Notes: generated from the sequence alone by a model not told the origin. Positions 1-7,323 are shown, counted from the first letter of the stretch. The stretch: 11,976 nucleotides of DNA from Chlamydiia bacterium (GCA_023269335.1 JAHFTM010000027.1:1-11976); one strand, 5' to 3'. Translations and numbers: made by a program.

Positions 1-881
1 TCCAAAACTGACACAAGTCGCCCTTCAGCATATTTATCTGCTATCTCTTTAACAATCATTGTAAGCTCATAAAAATCGCTTTCGGTAAGATTAAGACCGC
101 CTAAAGGATCTTCTTGATGCGCATCAAAGCCACAAGAAATGAAGACAAACTCAGGACGAAATTTTTCCATGCCAGTGAGTAAGCCTTCCGAAAAAGCCTT
201 AAAGATAGCCTCCTTTGAGTCAGGCCCTGCTGCTATAGGATAATTCATTTTCGTGCCATAAGCTGCCTCAAGACCGCAATCAGAACTTTTTCCAGTTCCA
301 GGATAAATATCTGCCTGATGTGTGCTAAAGTAAAAAACAGAGGGGTCGGGGTCAAAAATATCTTGAGTGCCATTACCATGATGCACATCCCAGTCAATAA
401 TCAAAATGCGTTTTAGACTATAACGGCTCTGAATATATCTTGCCCCAATAGCTACGTTGTTAAATATACAAAAACCCATTCCACGTGATGCTGTGGCATG
501 ATGACCTGGGGGACGTACAATGCAAAACGCATTTTTTGCCTTTTTTTCCATAACAGCATCACAGGCCTGTAAAACTGCACCCACAGCGTATATTGCGACA
601 TCATATGAATCTGAACTGATGATTGCATCCCCGGTAGAAAGAAGACGTAGGCCTTTTGTGCAAAGCTCTACTTCATTTTTCACCAGATCAATATATGCTT
701 TTGTATGGCAAAGTGAAATTTCTTCTTCTTTCGCAGCACGCAGAGATAATTCATGCTGCGGCAAAAAAAGCCCTGCCTTCTTTAAAGCCGCATCAATGCA
801 AAAAGCACGTTCTGGACATTCTGGATGCCCAGCGCCAGTGCGATGTTTTTGATAGATTGGCGAAGAAGCGATAAATGTCAT
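1..881 (-). CDS. Histone deacetylase-family (class II, AcuC/HdaH-like) zinc amidohydrolase, C-terminus cut by window edge
   Basis: The reading frame starts at the ATG at 881-879 and stays open for 293 codons to the left edge, so only the C-terminus is missing. Family hallmarks are visible: RPPGHH at residues 123-128 (the paired active-site histidines), IIDWDVHHGNG at 161-171 (D165 and H167 as zinc ligands), the HQADIYPGTG stretch near 188-197, and SCGFDAHQEDPLGG near 249-262 with the third zinc ligand D253. The GGY loop carrying the catalytic tyrosine should lie just outside the window. Such enzymes remove acetyl groups from lysine side chains, polyamines or other small amides; the substrate cannot be told from sequence. 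There is no signal peptide, so it is probably cytoplasmic, or exported by a route not visible here. It lies 8 bp behind a GNAT acetyltransferase and is presumably co-transcribed with it. No strong Shine-Dalgarno precedes the start. The family call is firm; the role is open. Confidence 0.93.
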   Translation of the reverse strand, partial: MTFIASSPIYQKHRTGAGHPECPERAFCIDAALKKAGLFLPQHELSLRAAKEEEISLCHTKAYIDLVKNEVELCTKGLRLLSTGDAIISSDSYDVAIYAVGAVLQACDAVMEKKAKNAFCIVRPPGHHATASRGMGFCIFNNVAIGARYIQSRYSLKRILIIDWDVHHGNGTQDIFDPDPSVFYFSTHQADIYPGTGKSSDCGLEAAYGTKMNYPIAAGPDSKEAIFKAFSEGLLTGMEKFRPEFVFISCGFDAHQEDPLGGLNLTESDFYELTMIVKEIADKYAEGRLVSVL

Positions 882-889
882 AGTAGTTG

Positions 890-1378
890 TTAGATAAATG
901 CTCGATAGCAATTGCCGGCCCCTGCGCCAACCAGCTCTAGCCCTTGCTTCTCGAAAAATTGATTCACAGCAATCGGGTAGTTTGGAGCTTCAGCCTCTAT
1001 TAAAGCAACTTTTTTGTCGCGTCCCCACGCACGAATAAGTTTAAAAAAAACGCTGCCAAGCTTTTGCCTTCGTACTTGAGGCAAAATATAAAAATAAATT
1101 ATTTTAATACAGCTTTCCGGTAAATCTTCATCCGGAAAACATTCTTCTTCCAAAAGCACTTCAGCAAAACCTACGAGAGTCTGTCCATTTTCAAAAAGGA
1201 AAATCTGCCGATTGCTATCACAAAGCCTTTCTACAAGCTCGCGTTTGGCATCTGCAGTGATTGCACTCTTATTCCTTTTATCACCAGATACTTCTTGCTG
1301 CTCGACTAGAAAAGCAGAGAGCATCTCTAAACAATTTTCAAAATAGTTTTGATATTCTTTCAATGGCAGAAGTCGCAT
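890..1378 (-). CDS. GNAT-family N-acetyltransferase
   Basis: This 162-residue protein has the length and layout of a single GNAT domain. Motif A runs through residues 93-116 (IIYFYILPQVRRQKLGSVFF), where RRQKLG at 103-108 fits the acetyl-CoA pyrophosphate-binding loop. Motif B is visible as AVNQFFEKQGLE at 137-148. The N-terminal ~60 residues are helical and not diagnostic. The start ATG (1378-1376) has a good Shine-Dalgarno, AGGA, seven bases upstream at 1386-1389. Known GNAT enzymes transfer acetyl from acetyl-CoA to protein lysines or N-termini, antibiotics, polyamines and other amines; the acceptor here is unknown. The deacetylase-family gene starts 8 bp downstream on the same strand, which makes a substrate shared by the two plausible but unproved. 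An aminoglycoside or ribosomal-protein acetyltransferase cannot be excluded. Confidence 0.85.
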   Translation of the reverse strand: MRLLPLKEYQNYFENCLEMLSAFLVEQQEVSGDKRNKSAITADAKRELVERLCDSNRQIFLFENGQTLVGFAEVLLEEECFPDEDLPESCIKIIYFYILPQVRRQKLGSVFFKLIRAWGRDKKVALIEAEAPNYPIAVNQFFEKQGLELVGAGAGNCYRAFI

Positions 1379-1385
1379 ACCTTGA

Positions 1386-1389
1386 TCCT
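1386..1389 (-). promoter_or_regulatory. Shine-Dalgarno of the GNAT gene
   Basis: AGGA (AAAAGGATC in context) lies seven bases before the ATG at 1378 and supports that start codon. Confidence 0.6.
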
Positions 1390-1429
1390 TTTACTTAACA
1401 AAGCTTAGTAATCGTAAGGTACATAGTAG

Positions 1430-1458
1430 TTGCCACAAAGTCAAAATAAATCTAACAT
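1430..1458 (+). promoter_or_regulatory. Candidate promoter for the chaperone-glycosyltransferase-def operon
   Basis: A TTGCCA box (1430-1435, five of six matches to the sigma-70 -35 consensus) is followed after exactly 17 bases by TAACAT (1453-1458, four of six matches to -10). Transcription would start near 1465 and leave a leader of about 80 bases before the chaperone gene. It lies in the 164-bp divergent gap 1379-1542. No equally good promoter was found on the minus strand for the GNAT gene. This is a motif match only. Confidence 0.35.
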
Positions 1459-1542
1459 GCACGGCTTAATACGAAATTTACAAAGCTCAGGTATTACCTA
1501 CTGCTTCATGTAAAAATAGAGTAAACCGCCTGGAAACTTGCC

Positions 1543-2067
1543 ATGCAACAAGTTGATGTATACAGCATAGAAAAACTGGTAGCTACCTTGAGTTGCGCAA
1601 GCTCTACTCAAGAGATCCATGCTATTCTTGAAAGCACTCTCATGCATAGCGGACACCTTGCAGAATTAATCAAACTGCCAGATGAGCTCATAGTGAAAGT
1701 AGAACAGGAGGCTTTACATCTTTTTGGGCAAGAAGTCTACCAAGAAGCACGCGCTTACTTTCAGTTTCTAGCCACGTCAAGGCCTGGATTTGAAATGTAC
1801 TGGATCTACCTTGGAGCCGCAAGCATGAAACTTGAGTTGTATGAAGAAGCACTGCGAGCATATGGAATTGCCACAACAGTTGCCCCAGGCGACCCGAGAC
1901 CTTATTTTTTCTCGGCCTACTCATATTGCAGACTAGAAAAAATCGACGAGGCAAAGCTGTGCCTTCAGCAAGTAATCGACCTTTGCAAAGAACGTGATCA
2001 ATGGCAAAAGCTAGAGCTGGAAGCATTACAATTTTTATACCAAATCAATGAAAGGGATGATTCATGA
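1543..2067 (+). CDS. LcrH/SycD-like type III secretion chaperone (tetratricopeptide protein)
   Basis: This 174-residue acidic, soluble protein has three tandem TPR units at about residues 50-82, 84-117 and 118-151. The pattern is that of the SycD/LcrH/CesD class II chaperones of type III secretion. It has an unstructured N-terminal leader, a first TPR with A-x-x-L-F-G...Y-x-E-A-x-x-Y-F, a second with W-x-x-L-G-A-A...Y-x-x-A-x-x-A-Y, and DPRPYFFSAYSYCRLEKIDEA at 117-137, where SycD has its PRxxFHAAxC-like segment. Length also fits (about 160-230 residues). Class II chaperones bind hydrophobic translocators, and in Chlamydiae also other secreted proteins, and keep them soluble before export. 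The stop codon overlaps the start of the next gene (ATGA, 2064-2067), so translation is probably coupled and the 951-residue neighbour is the natural client candidate. A generic TPR protein is the alternative. The ATG at 1543 has only a weak GGA upstream. Confidence 0.78.
   Translation: MQQVDVYSIEKLVATLSCASSTQEIHAILESTLMHSGHLAELIKLPDELIVKVEQEALHLFGQEVYQEARAYFQFLATSRPGFEMYWIYLGAASMKLELYEEALRAYGIATTVAPGDPRPYFFSAYSYCRLEKIDEAKLCLQQVIDLCKERDQWQKLELEALQFLYQINERDDS
2051..2056 (+). promoter_or_regulatory. Shine-Dalgarno of the 951-residue glycosyltransferase gene
   Basis: AAAGGG, within the 3' end of the chaperone gene and seven bases before the ATG at 2064, fixes that start and fits translational coupling through the ATGA overlap. 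Confidence 0.6.
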
Positions 2068-4919
2068 GCGCATCTATTTTAAGTGGACCTGATTTACTGG
2101 GGTCAGATTCGCCAAATAATTCACATGCAGCTGTTCTTGACGCTCAAAAGGCCCACGTAGCCTCAAAAGGCAGAGTGTCACCTTCCATGATAAACGCTCA
2201 AAAGAGCACAAATGTAGCTTTGAATCAAGTAGAAGCCTGTATCAATAGTCTTTTATTTTCTTTTGGAGAAACTTCGATTTTAGGACGGGAGCGTGAAATA
2301 GAAAGCTCAAGAATCATTGAGCAAGCGCAATCGCTTATTCTCTCTTCAAGAAATCCTCTACCAAAAAATGTTGAAGAGGCCCAAGCTGCTGTAAGTACAC
2401 ATCCCTTTATGGCCTTTTTAGAGGCAGCTTACGGCTATGCAAAAGCTGCCGTTAAAAGCCTTGTTGGAATGATTTTCACTTATATTCGTCAACTGTTACC
2501 ATTCATCTTTGAAGAGAGTAAAAAATCAGAATTCGAAGAACTAAAGTTCATTTTACAGTCACTTAGACATCAACACTACATTTCCCCTCGAGCTGAAGCT
2601 GGTATTCAAAAAGCTTTTCAGAGAGAAAACTTCGATGAACTTGAGCACTCTGCTACACTTTTAATTGGCGACCTTGTACAAGACCCTATCGATAGTACGC
2701 GAATTATCGATCTTTTGCGAAACAAGCACTTTCTAGAAGCATTTCGCTATTTACATGCCATCGCTCTTTTGCACGATTTGAACAAATGTTCTCAAGAATG
2801 GCAGGGGTTACTTACTGCCAAAGAAGTAAAAGAGTTTGCAAGCAGCATCGCATCATTAAGAAAAACAGGCTCTCTCGACCCATTAAGCGATCTTTTGATA
2901 CAAAGCACTTCTCGTTTGAACACACAAAAATGGCTTGAAAAAGAATTTGAACACATAAGTTTTAAAGACAATCCCCAAGTAGCTACGCTCAAAGAAAATG
3001 CCTTAGAACATCTTCGTAAAAAAGATGAGCTGGCTTTTGCAGAGGTAGTTCTCAAAATTTTTGCCCTTGCAGATAGAACTAAAAGAAGTCCACTCGAAAA
3101 CGTCTACCTCGATGAACTCAGCGCTCACTTTAAAAACTGCGATTCATCTCAACAACTTTTCAAAAAAATATCTCTCCACTACGGCCACAGCAACTTTCTA
3201 ACAATGTACGTGACGAAAGCGGTACATCTACAGGCACTCCTTGTAAGAAAAATGAATCTCTCAAGTCAAGCTGATATTCAAAAACTTGAAGCTCTAGCGA
3301 ACTCTTGCCTGAGTCTTTATGGCCACTATGGCTCGCTTTTAGAAAGTGAAGAAAGAAGCTCGCTGTCTCCTACGCAATTCACAGCTCTTTATGGAAAAAC
3401 TGTAAGTATCTGGCGTCAAATAAACGAGGCATTTCTTGCACAAATCCCTCAAAATCAACTTAATAATGAGAAATCCCACGCCGTGTGTAGCTGTCTTTAT
3501 GGAAGGGCTGTTCAGCAAAAGATGAGTAGCCTGAAGTGGAAGGGCTTGCCAGAGAAAGTGCAAGGCCTAAGAGCCATTGAAGAAGTGCCTCATGACGCTG
3601 CAAAAAGTAAAGCTAAGTCAGTGCTTTTTTTAACCTGCACCTATGGTGGGGGCCACATATCAGCAACAGATGCTCTTATTAACTACACAAAACAGCACAA
3701 TGCTAAAAGTGACTACCGCTATCATATCCGCTCGCTGAATGTGCCTCTCGACGTCCTTTTACCTTTAGATCCTATCTTCAACACACTAGGTAAAATCTGG
3801 AACTTCATGAACATGGATTATATCTATAACAAATTTATGTCATGGGATCGCTGTGATCTGATTGCTCATTTACGAAAGCTTGGTGGTGGCAAGGCCTCTG
3901 AGGAAAGTAAAGAGCAAAAAAAAATGCTTATCAGGCAAGCCATTTTGCGAGAAAATCCTGATGTCGTAGTGATGACTTACACTTTCAATGCTGAGCCTAT
4001 CTTAGAGGTTTGTAAGGAGCTAGGCATCCCAATTGCAGCTATCAGTACTGACACTGACATTTCAGGCCTTGAAGGGCTCACGATTCCGAAACATTTTAAA
4101 TTGACGACATTTTCAGAGCATCGCAAGACTATGGAAACAATGACCCTTGGGACTGACTTTGTAAAAAAACACCTTGAAGTCACAGGGCCTCCGATACGAG
4201 CAGAATTTTTAAAACCCTATAGTGCAGAAGATATCCAAAAGATACGTCAAGCACGAGGTATTGAAGCTGGTGAAGAGGTTGTGCTTTTTGTATCTGGCTT
4301 CCTTGGTGTTCCAAGCAAGGTACCAGAGGTTCTTGCCTCGTGGAAGCAGCCAGAAAAAAGAGTACGCTTGATTGTAGTCACTGGAAAAAATAGTGCTTTC
4401 AAAGAATACCTAGAAGAAGCAGTTCTCCCTCACATCGCTAACAAAGCGCGTATGAAGATAGATGTGCAAGGACACACCAGCGCCAAAGAGATGGCAGATT
4501 TGATGAGGGTTGCGCATGTAGTTATAGGCAAACCTGGTGGAGCAACAATAACAGAGGTTCTTCATACAGGCGCACGCTATTTAGGCGACCAGACAGGCTA
4601 TCGCCTTGACTGGGAAAAACGCAATAATGATGTAGCCATTGATCTTGGCGTAGCTGACAAGGTAGAAGATCTTTTAGACCTTATCCCCAAACTGAGCGCC
4701 GAGTTAAAAAAGCCCAAAATACAAGCTCAACTATTCCCGAGCGATGCCCCTTTCTCAGAAAAATATACAAATCTTATTGAACGGATGATTTCTGACGCTG
4801 AAAGCGACGAACCATTTATGGCTCAAAGAAAAAAGTGGGAGCCTGCACAAGAGCTAACAAGTGACTTGCTTGAAAGTCAAATACAAAACGCCCAGCGCGG
4901 GCAAGCAATTTTGGTGTAA
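2064..4919 (+). CDS. Large protein with C-terminal MGDG-synthase/MurG-like glycosyltransferase and unknown N-terminal region; candidate type III substrate
   Basis: The C-terminal part (about residues 515-900) is a GT-B glycosyltransferase of the monogalactosyldiacylglycerol-synthase/processive diacylglycerol-glucosyltransferase type. It shows the glycine-rich loop YGGGH at 527-531, TGPPIRAEF at 707-715 (family: TGxPxxxxF), and the donor-binding GKPGGATITE at 822-831. WE..N at 850-854 stands where family members have a GQE..N motif. These enzymes move sugar from a UDP-sugar to diacylglycerol or lipid-like acceptors at membranes. Residues 1-515 match nothing I recognise. The first 20 are Ser-rich and disordered-looking, a hydrophobic or amphipathic stretch covers about 115-150, and the rest is predicted mostly helical. 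Canonical family members are about 350-450 residues, so this one is roughly double. It overlaps a LcrH/SycD-like chaperone gene by 4 bp, which suggests export and action on host or inclusion membranes, but that is inference. A bacterial-membrane glycolipid synthase with an unusual N-terminal extension is the alternative. Confidence 0.82.
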   Translation: MSASILSGPDLLGSDSPNNSHAAVLDAQKAHVASKGRVSPSMINAQKSTNVALNQVEACINSLLFSFGETSILGREREIESSRIIEQAQSLILSSRNPLPKNVEEAQAAVSTHPFMAFLEAAYGYAKAAVKSLVGMIFTYIRQLLPFIFEESKKSEFEELKFILQSLRHQHYISPRAEAGIQKAFQRENFDELEHSATLLIGDLVQDPIDSTRIIDLLRNKHFLEAFRYLHAIALLHDLNKCSQEWQGLLTAKEVKEFASSIASLRKTGSLDPLSDLLIQSTSRLNTQKWLEKEFEHISFKDNPQVATLKENALEHLRKKDELAFAEVVLKIFALADRTKRSPLENVYLDELSAHFKNCDSSQQLFKKISLHYGHSNFLTMYVTKAVHLQALLVRKMNLSSQADIQKLEALANSCLSLYGHYGSLLESEERSSLSPTQFTALYGKTVSIWRQINEAFLAQIPQNQLNNEKSHAVCSCLYGRAVQQKMSSLKWKGLPEKVQGLRAIEEVPHDAAKSKAKSVLFLTCTYGGGHISATDALINYTKQHNAKSDYRYHIRSLNVPLDVLLPLDPIFNTLGKIWNFMNMDYIYNKFMSWDRCDLIAHLRKLGGGKASEESKEQKKMLIRQAILRENPDVVVMTYTFNAEPILEVCKELGIPIAAISTDTDISGLEGLTIPKHFKLTTFSEHRKTMETMTLGTDFVKKHLEVTGPPIRAEFLKPYSAEDIQKIRQARGIEAGEEVVLFVSGFLGVPSKVPEVLASWKQPEKRVRLIVVTGKNSAFKEYLEEAVLPHIANKARMKIDVQGHTSAKEMADLMRVAHVVIGKPGGATITEVLHTGARYLGDQTGYRLDWEKRNNDVAIDLGVADKVEDLLDLIPKLSAELKKPKIQAQLFPSDAPFSEKYTNLIERMISDAESDEPFMAQRKKWEPAQELTSDLLESQIQNAQRGQAILV

Positions 4920-4923
4920 CAGT

Positions 4924-5451
4924 ATGAAACTACCGCTTATATACTATGGACATTCATTACTTCGTAAAAAAGCACAGCCTGTAGTCGAGATCACTAAGGA
5001 GATAAAAAAACTCATTCAAGATATGCTGGAAACGATGCAAGGTCTAGATGGACTGGGCATTGCTGCACCGCAAGTAGGGAAATCACTTGCGATCTTTATC
5101 ACAGCTGCCCCAGTCGAAGATGGCAAAGGAGGCTTTACACAAGCCTCTCCACGTGTTTTCATCAACCCAAAATTGTCAAATCCCACAGAGCAAGGCTGGG
5201 AGCATAGCGAAGCGTGCAAGTCCATTCCAAAACTTTCAGGCGATGTGACCCGTCCTGTGCAAATCACCGTGACAGCACAAGATATCAACGGCAAAGAGTT
5301 TACAGAAGTATTTACTGGCTGGCCCGCGCGCGTGATCATGCATGAAAATGACCATCTCAACGGGGTTCTTTTTATTGACCGCATCCCGCAAGATCAACGA
5401 AAAAAGATGGAAAATGCGCTTCGCAAAATAAAAAAGCAGTACAACCCATAA
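4924..5451 (+). CDS. def: Peptide deformylase (divergent motif 2)
   Basis: This 175-residue enzyme removes the formyl group from N-terminal methionine of new proteins in the cytoplasm. Motif 1, GLGIAAPQ, is at residues 43-50. Motif 3, HENDH, is at 140-144 and supplies two metal-ligand histidines and the catalytic E141. Motif 2 reads EACKS (96-100) instead of the nearly universal EGCLS, but keeps the metal-ligand C98. PRVFINP at 76-82 and the ITVTAxxxxGxxF stretch at 114-126 resemble the chlamydial enzymes as I recall them. The start at 4924 is chosen because MKLPLIYYGHSLLRKKA is the usual deformylase N-terminus. A more upstream in-frame ATG at 4861 would overlap the previous gene by 59 bp and add 21 residues of no family character. 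The gene begins 4 bp after the glycosyltransferase stop and is probably co-transcribed. No clear Shine-Dalgarno or intrinsic terminator is visible. Confidence 0.92.
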   Translation: MKLPLIYYGHSLLRKKAQPVVEITKEIKKLIQDMLETMQGLDGLGIAAPQVGKSLAIFITAAPVEDGKGGFTQASPRVFINPKLSNPTEQGWEHSEACKSIPKLSGDVTRPVQITVTAQDINGKEFTEVFTGWPARVIMHENDHLNGVLFIDRIPQDQRKKMENALRKIKKQYNP

Positions 5452-5468
5452 GCGATCGTCAAAAATCT

Positions 5469-5530
5469 CTAAATCTGAGGCTTCTTACAAACGCACGGCT
5501 ATGAAATTGGTAGCCAACTGGGTTTAAAGA
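5469..5530. repeat. Direct repeat copy A flanking the LRR gene pair
   Basis: This copy aligns without gaps to 9508-9569, in the same orientation, with 46 of 62 positions identical. The right-hand 28 bases (5503-5530) match 26 of 28, including an exact 16-base run from 5503 to 5518. It overlaps the last codons and stop of the 591-residue LRR gene (5524-5530) and otherwise fills the def/LRR gap. A short dyad, TTGG-TAG-CCAA, sits inside it. Confidence 0.7.
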
Positions 5531-7299
5531 TGATCTACAAACTGTAACCGAGGTAACGCTTGTTGCAACGCAGCTTTTTCTGCCTGCATATCTGGTGCAT
5601 CCCATGTATGAGGAAGAACCAACTCTCGCAATTGACTACACGTTAAAAGAGGCTGTAAGGAGGTAAGAGCTGTACAGCCACTCAGATCCAACTTTTCCAG
5701 CTTTGTATAGGCTGCAAGCTGTTGCAGACTTTTTAGTTGATCACAATCTATAAGCGATAACTTTCGTAACTTGGTACAAGATGAAAGAGGTTCAAAATTT
5801 TTGATACTCTTACAGGAAACAAGAGCTAGACTCAACAGCTTTTTATAAGCTGAAAGCCCTTGCAAAGAGTTGAGTGCTTGACACTCATAAATTGTTAGAT
5901 CCTCCAACTCTATACAGCCTACAATAGGCTCTAGACCGGTCAACTGCTCGAAATTTGCAAGAGTCAACTTTCGCAATCTAGTACAGGACGAAAGCAACGC
6001 AAAATCGGTGATTCTCTCACAAAAGACAAGCTCTAGACTCCATAACTCTTTACAGGCTGAAAGTCCTTCCAAAGAGCTGAGTACTTCACACTTACAAATT
6101 CTTAGACTTTCTAGTTTTGTACAGCCTGTAAGTGGTTTTAGATTGGTCAGATGACCCGAGCTTGTAAGAGTCAATTTTCGTAAATTGATACAGGTAGAAA
6201 GTATTTCAAAATCTTTGATATTCGGACAGTTACTAAGATTGAGACTCAACAATTTTTCGCAAGCTGAAAGTCCCTGCAATGAGGCGAGATTTTTGCATGA
6301 GTCAAGATCTAACTCTTCTAGTCCAAAACAAGCTGCTAGCGGCTGCACTGTAGTAATATCGTCATTATGTGTCAGGCTAAGAATCTGAAGAGTGCTGCAT
6401 TTGGCAAGTGACTCAAGCATGTCATCTTTCATTTGAGCACGTTGAAGACCGAGACTTTGTAACTCTTGAAGCTGACTTAAAAGATCCAGCATCTCTTTCG
6501 TTACAGAAATTGAATTTAAATGAAGGTCAGCCAGGTGTGGTAAGTGAGTGACGACCTTACCTAACGTAGCTACCGTTACTGAAGGATCTATGCCTGAAAG
6601 ATTGAGCTGGCGTAGCTCTGTGCACCGAACTACTAGCTCCTGAATTTCCTCAGCTGCTAATTGAGAGTAACTTAAATCAAGACTCTTAAGCTGCGGTGTG
6701 CAAGCGAGGATCTTACGAACTATCTTTGTAGCAAGCACCCTTGAAGATTCAGGACAAAGTAACTCTTTGAGCTGAAGGTAGCGTAACTTTTTGAGCTGCT
6801 TGAAGGTATCTGCAGCCTCTTCACTCACAATAACCTTATCTAAGTTAAGTTCGATAAGATGCGGCAGGCGGGTACTAATTGCACGCAAGCTGTCTGCCGT
6901 TAGCTCAAAAACTCTAAAATCTAAACGAGTGACAGTTATCAATTCTGTCTCACTCAGCTCTTCTGGAAAAGTAAATGGGCCCTCTCTTCGTATTGCTTCT
7001 TGAATGGCTGCACTTACTCTTTGCGTCGTCTCTGCAGTTTTTTCTACTTTTTGTATTTCTCGCAAAGCAGCTTCTTTCCCAGTCCCACCTGAGAACAGCT
7101 GCAATAAATCATCGAGGACCCTTTCACTTTCACCCTTTGCTAAATAAGCTCCCACGATACCTACAATCACTGCAGGCATCGTAGCTGACTCTTTCTTAGG
7201 CTGAGCCGATGCCCTATTTCTATCCTCAGCACAGAGCAGATGACACATCGACGCACTGTTTGAATCTTGGCTACTATTTTCTGCGATTCTTGAGAACAT
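5524..7299 (-). CDS. Leucine-rich-repeat protein, Cys-containing type (591 aa), paralogue of the neighbouring 675-aa protein
   Basis: No enzyme domain is seen. Residues 1-40 are polar with no signal peptide. A conserved block, MPAVIVGIVGAYL (41-53) running to LLQLFSGGTG (65-74), precedes the repeats and is shared with the paralogue. Residues 120-300 hold irregular ~27-residue LRRs. From C301 onward there are twelve exact 23-residue units with Cys or Tyr at 301, 324, 347, 370, 393, 416, 439, 462, 485, 508, 531 and 554, Leu at unit positions 4, 7 and 9, and often a second Cys near 12. This is the LRR_CC pattern typical of eukaryotic F-box/LRR proteins. Units 324-530 repeat as three 69-residue triplets. 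A C-terminal cap (about 565-591) matches the paralogue closely. Such proteins in intracellular bacteria are usually host-interaction scaffolds or effectors, so that role is inferred. The ATG at 7299 lacks a Shine-Dalgarno but aligns with the paralogue's N-terminus. Confidence 0.88.
   Translation of the reverse strand: MFSRIAENSSQDSNSASMCHLLCAEDRNRASAQPKKESATMPAVIVGIVGAYLAKGESERVLDDLLQLFSGGTGKEAALREIQKVEKTAETTQRVSAAIQEAIRREGPFTFPEELSETELITVTRLDFRVFELTADSLRAISTRLPHLIELNLDKVIVSEEAADTFKQLKKLRYLQLKELLCPESSRVLATKIVRKILACTPQLKSLDLSYSQLAAEEIQELVVRCTELRQLNLSGIDPSVTVATLGKVVTHLPHLADLHLNSISVTKEMLDLLSQLQELQSLGLQRAQMKDDMLESLAKCSTLQILSLTHNDDITTVQPLAACFGLEELDLDSCKNLASLQGLSACEKLLSLNLSNCPNIKDFEILSTCINLRKLTLTSSGHLTNLKPLTGCTKLESLRICKCEVLSSLEGLSACKELWSLELVFCERITDFALLSSCTRLRKLTLANFEQLTGLEPIVGCIELEDLTIYECQALNSLQGLSAYKKLLSLALVSCKSIKNFEPLSSCTKLRKLSLIDCDQLKSLQQLAAYTKLEKLDLSGCTALTSLQPLLTCSQLRELVLPHTWDAPDMQAEKAALQQALPRLQFVDHL
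5710..6330 (-). repeat. Three tandem 207-bp higher-order repeats inside the 591-aa LRR gene
   Basis: Each 207-bp block encodes three successive 23-residue LRRs of distinct types: one ending LQGLSAC-like, one with FExLSSC-like, one with LRKLxL. The blocks are 6330-6124, 6123-5917 and 5916-5710. The same landmark hexamer TGAAAG on the plus strand recurs at 6265, 6058 and 5851, exactly 207 apart. The paralogue carries only one and two-thirds blocks, so copy number has changed since the duplication. Confidence 0.8.
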
Positions 7300-7323
7300 G
7301 TTTTAATCTACTTATTAATAAAA

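Noticed and set aside
520..852. Plus-strand open frame of 110 codons
   Set aside because: It lies antisense inside the deacetylase-family gene, whose motifs are unmistakable. It has low-complexity Ser/Ala composition and no family character.
4861..4923. Upstream ATG that would extend def by 21 residues
   Set aside because: The added residues are not deformylase-like and would overlap the glycosyltransferase gene by 59 bp. The ATG at 4924 gives the standard N-terminus.
5016..5384. Minus-strand open frame of 122 codons
   Set aside because: Antisense shadow of def; no recognisable domain.
5452..5523. Intrinsic terminator after def
   Set aside because: Only a 4-bp TTGG/CCAA dyad is present, with no T run after it. 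The stretch is better explained as direct repeat copy A.
5710..6330. Regular repeats as a CRISPR array
   Set aside because: The periodicity is coding: it is 69/207 bp, in frame, and translates to leucine-rich repeats without unique spacers.
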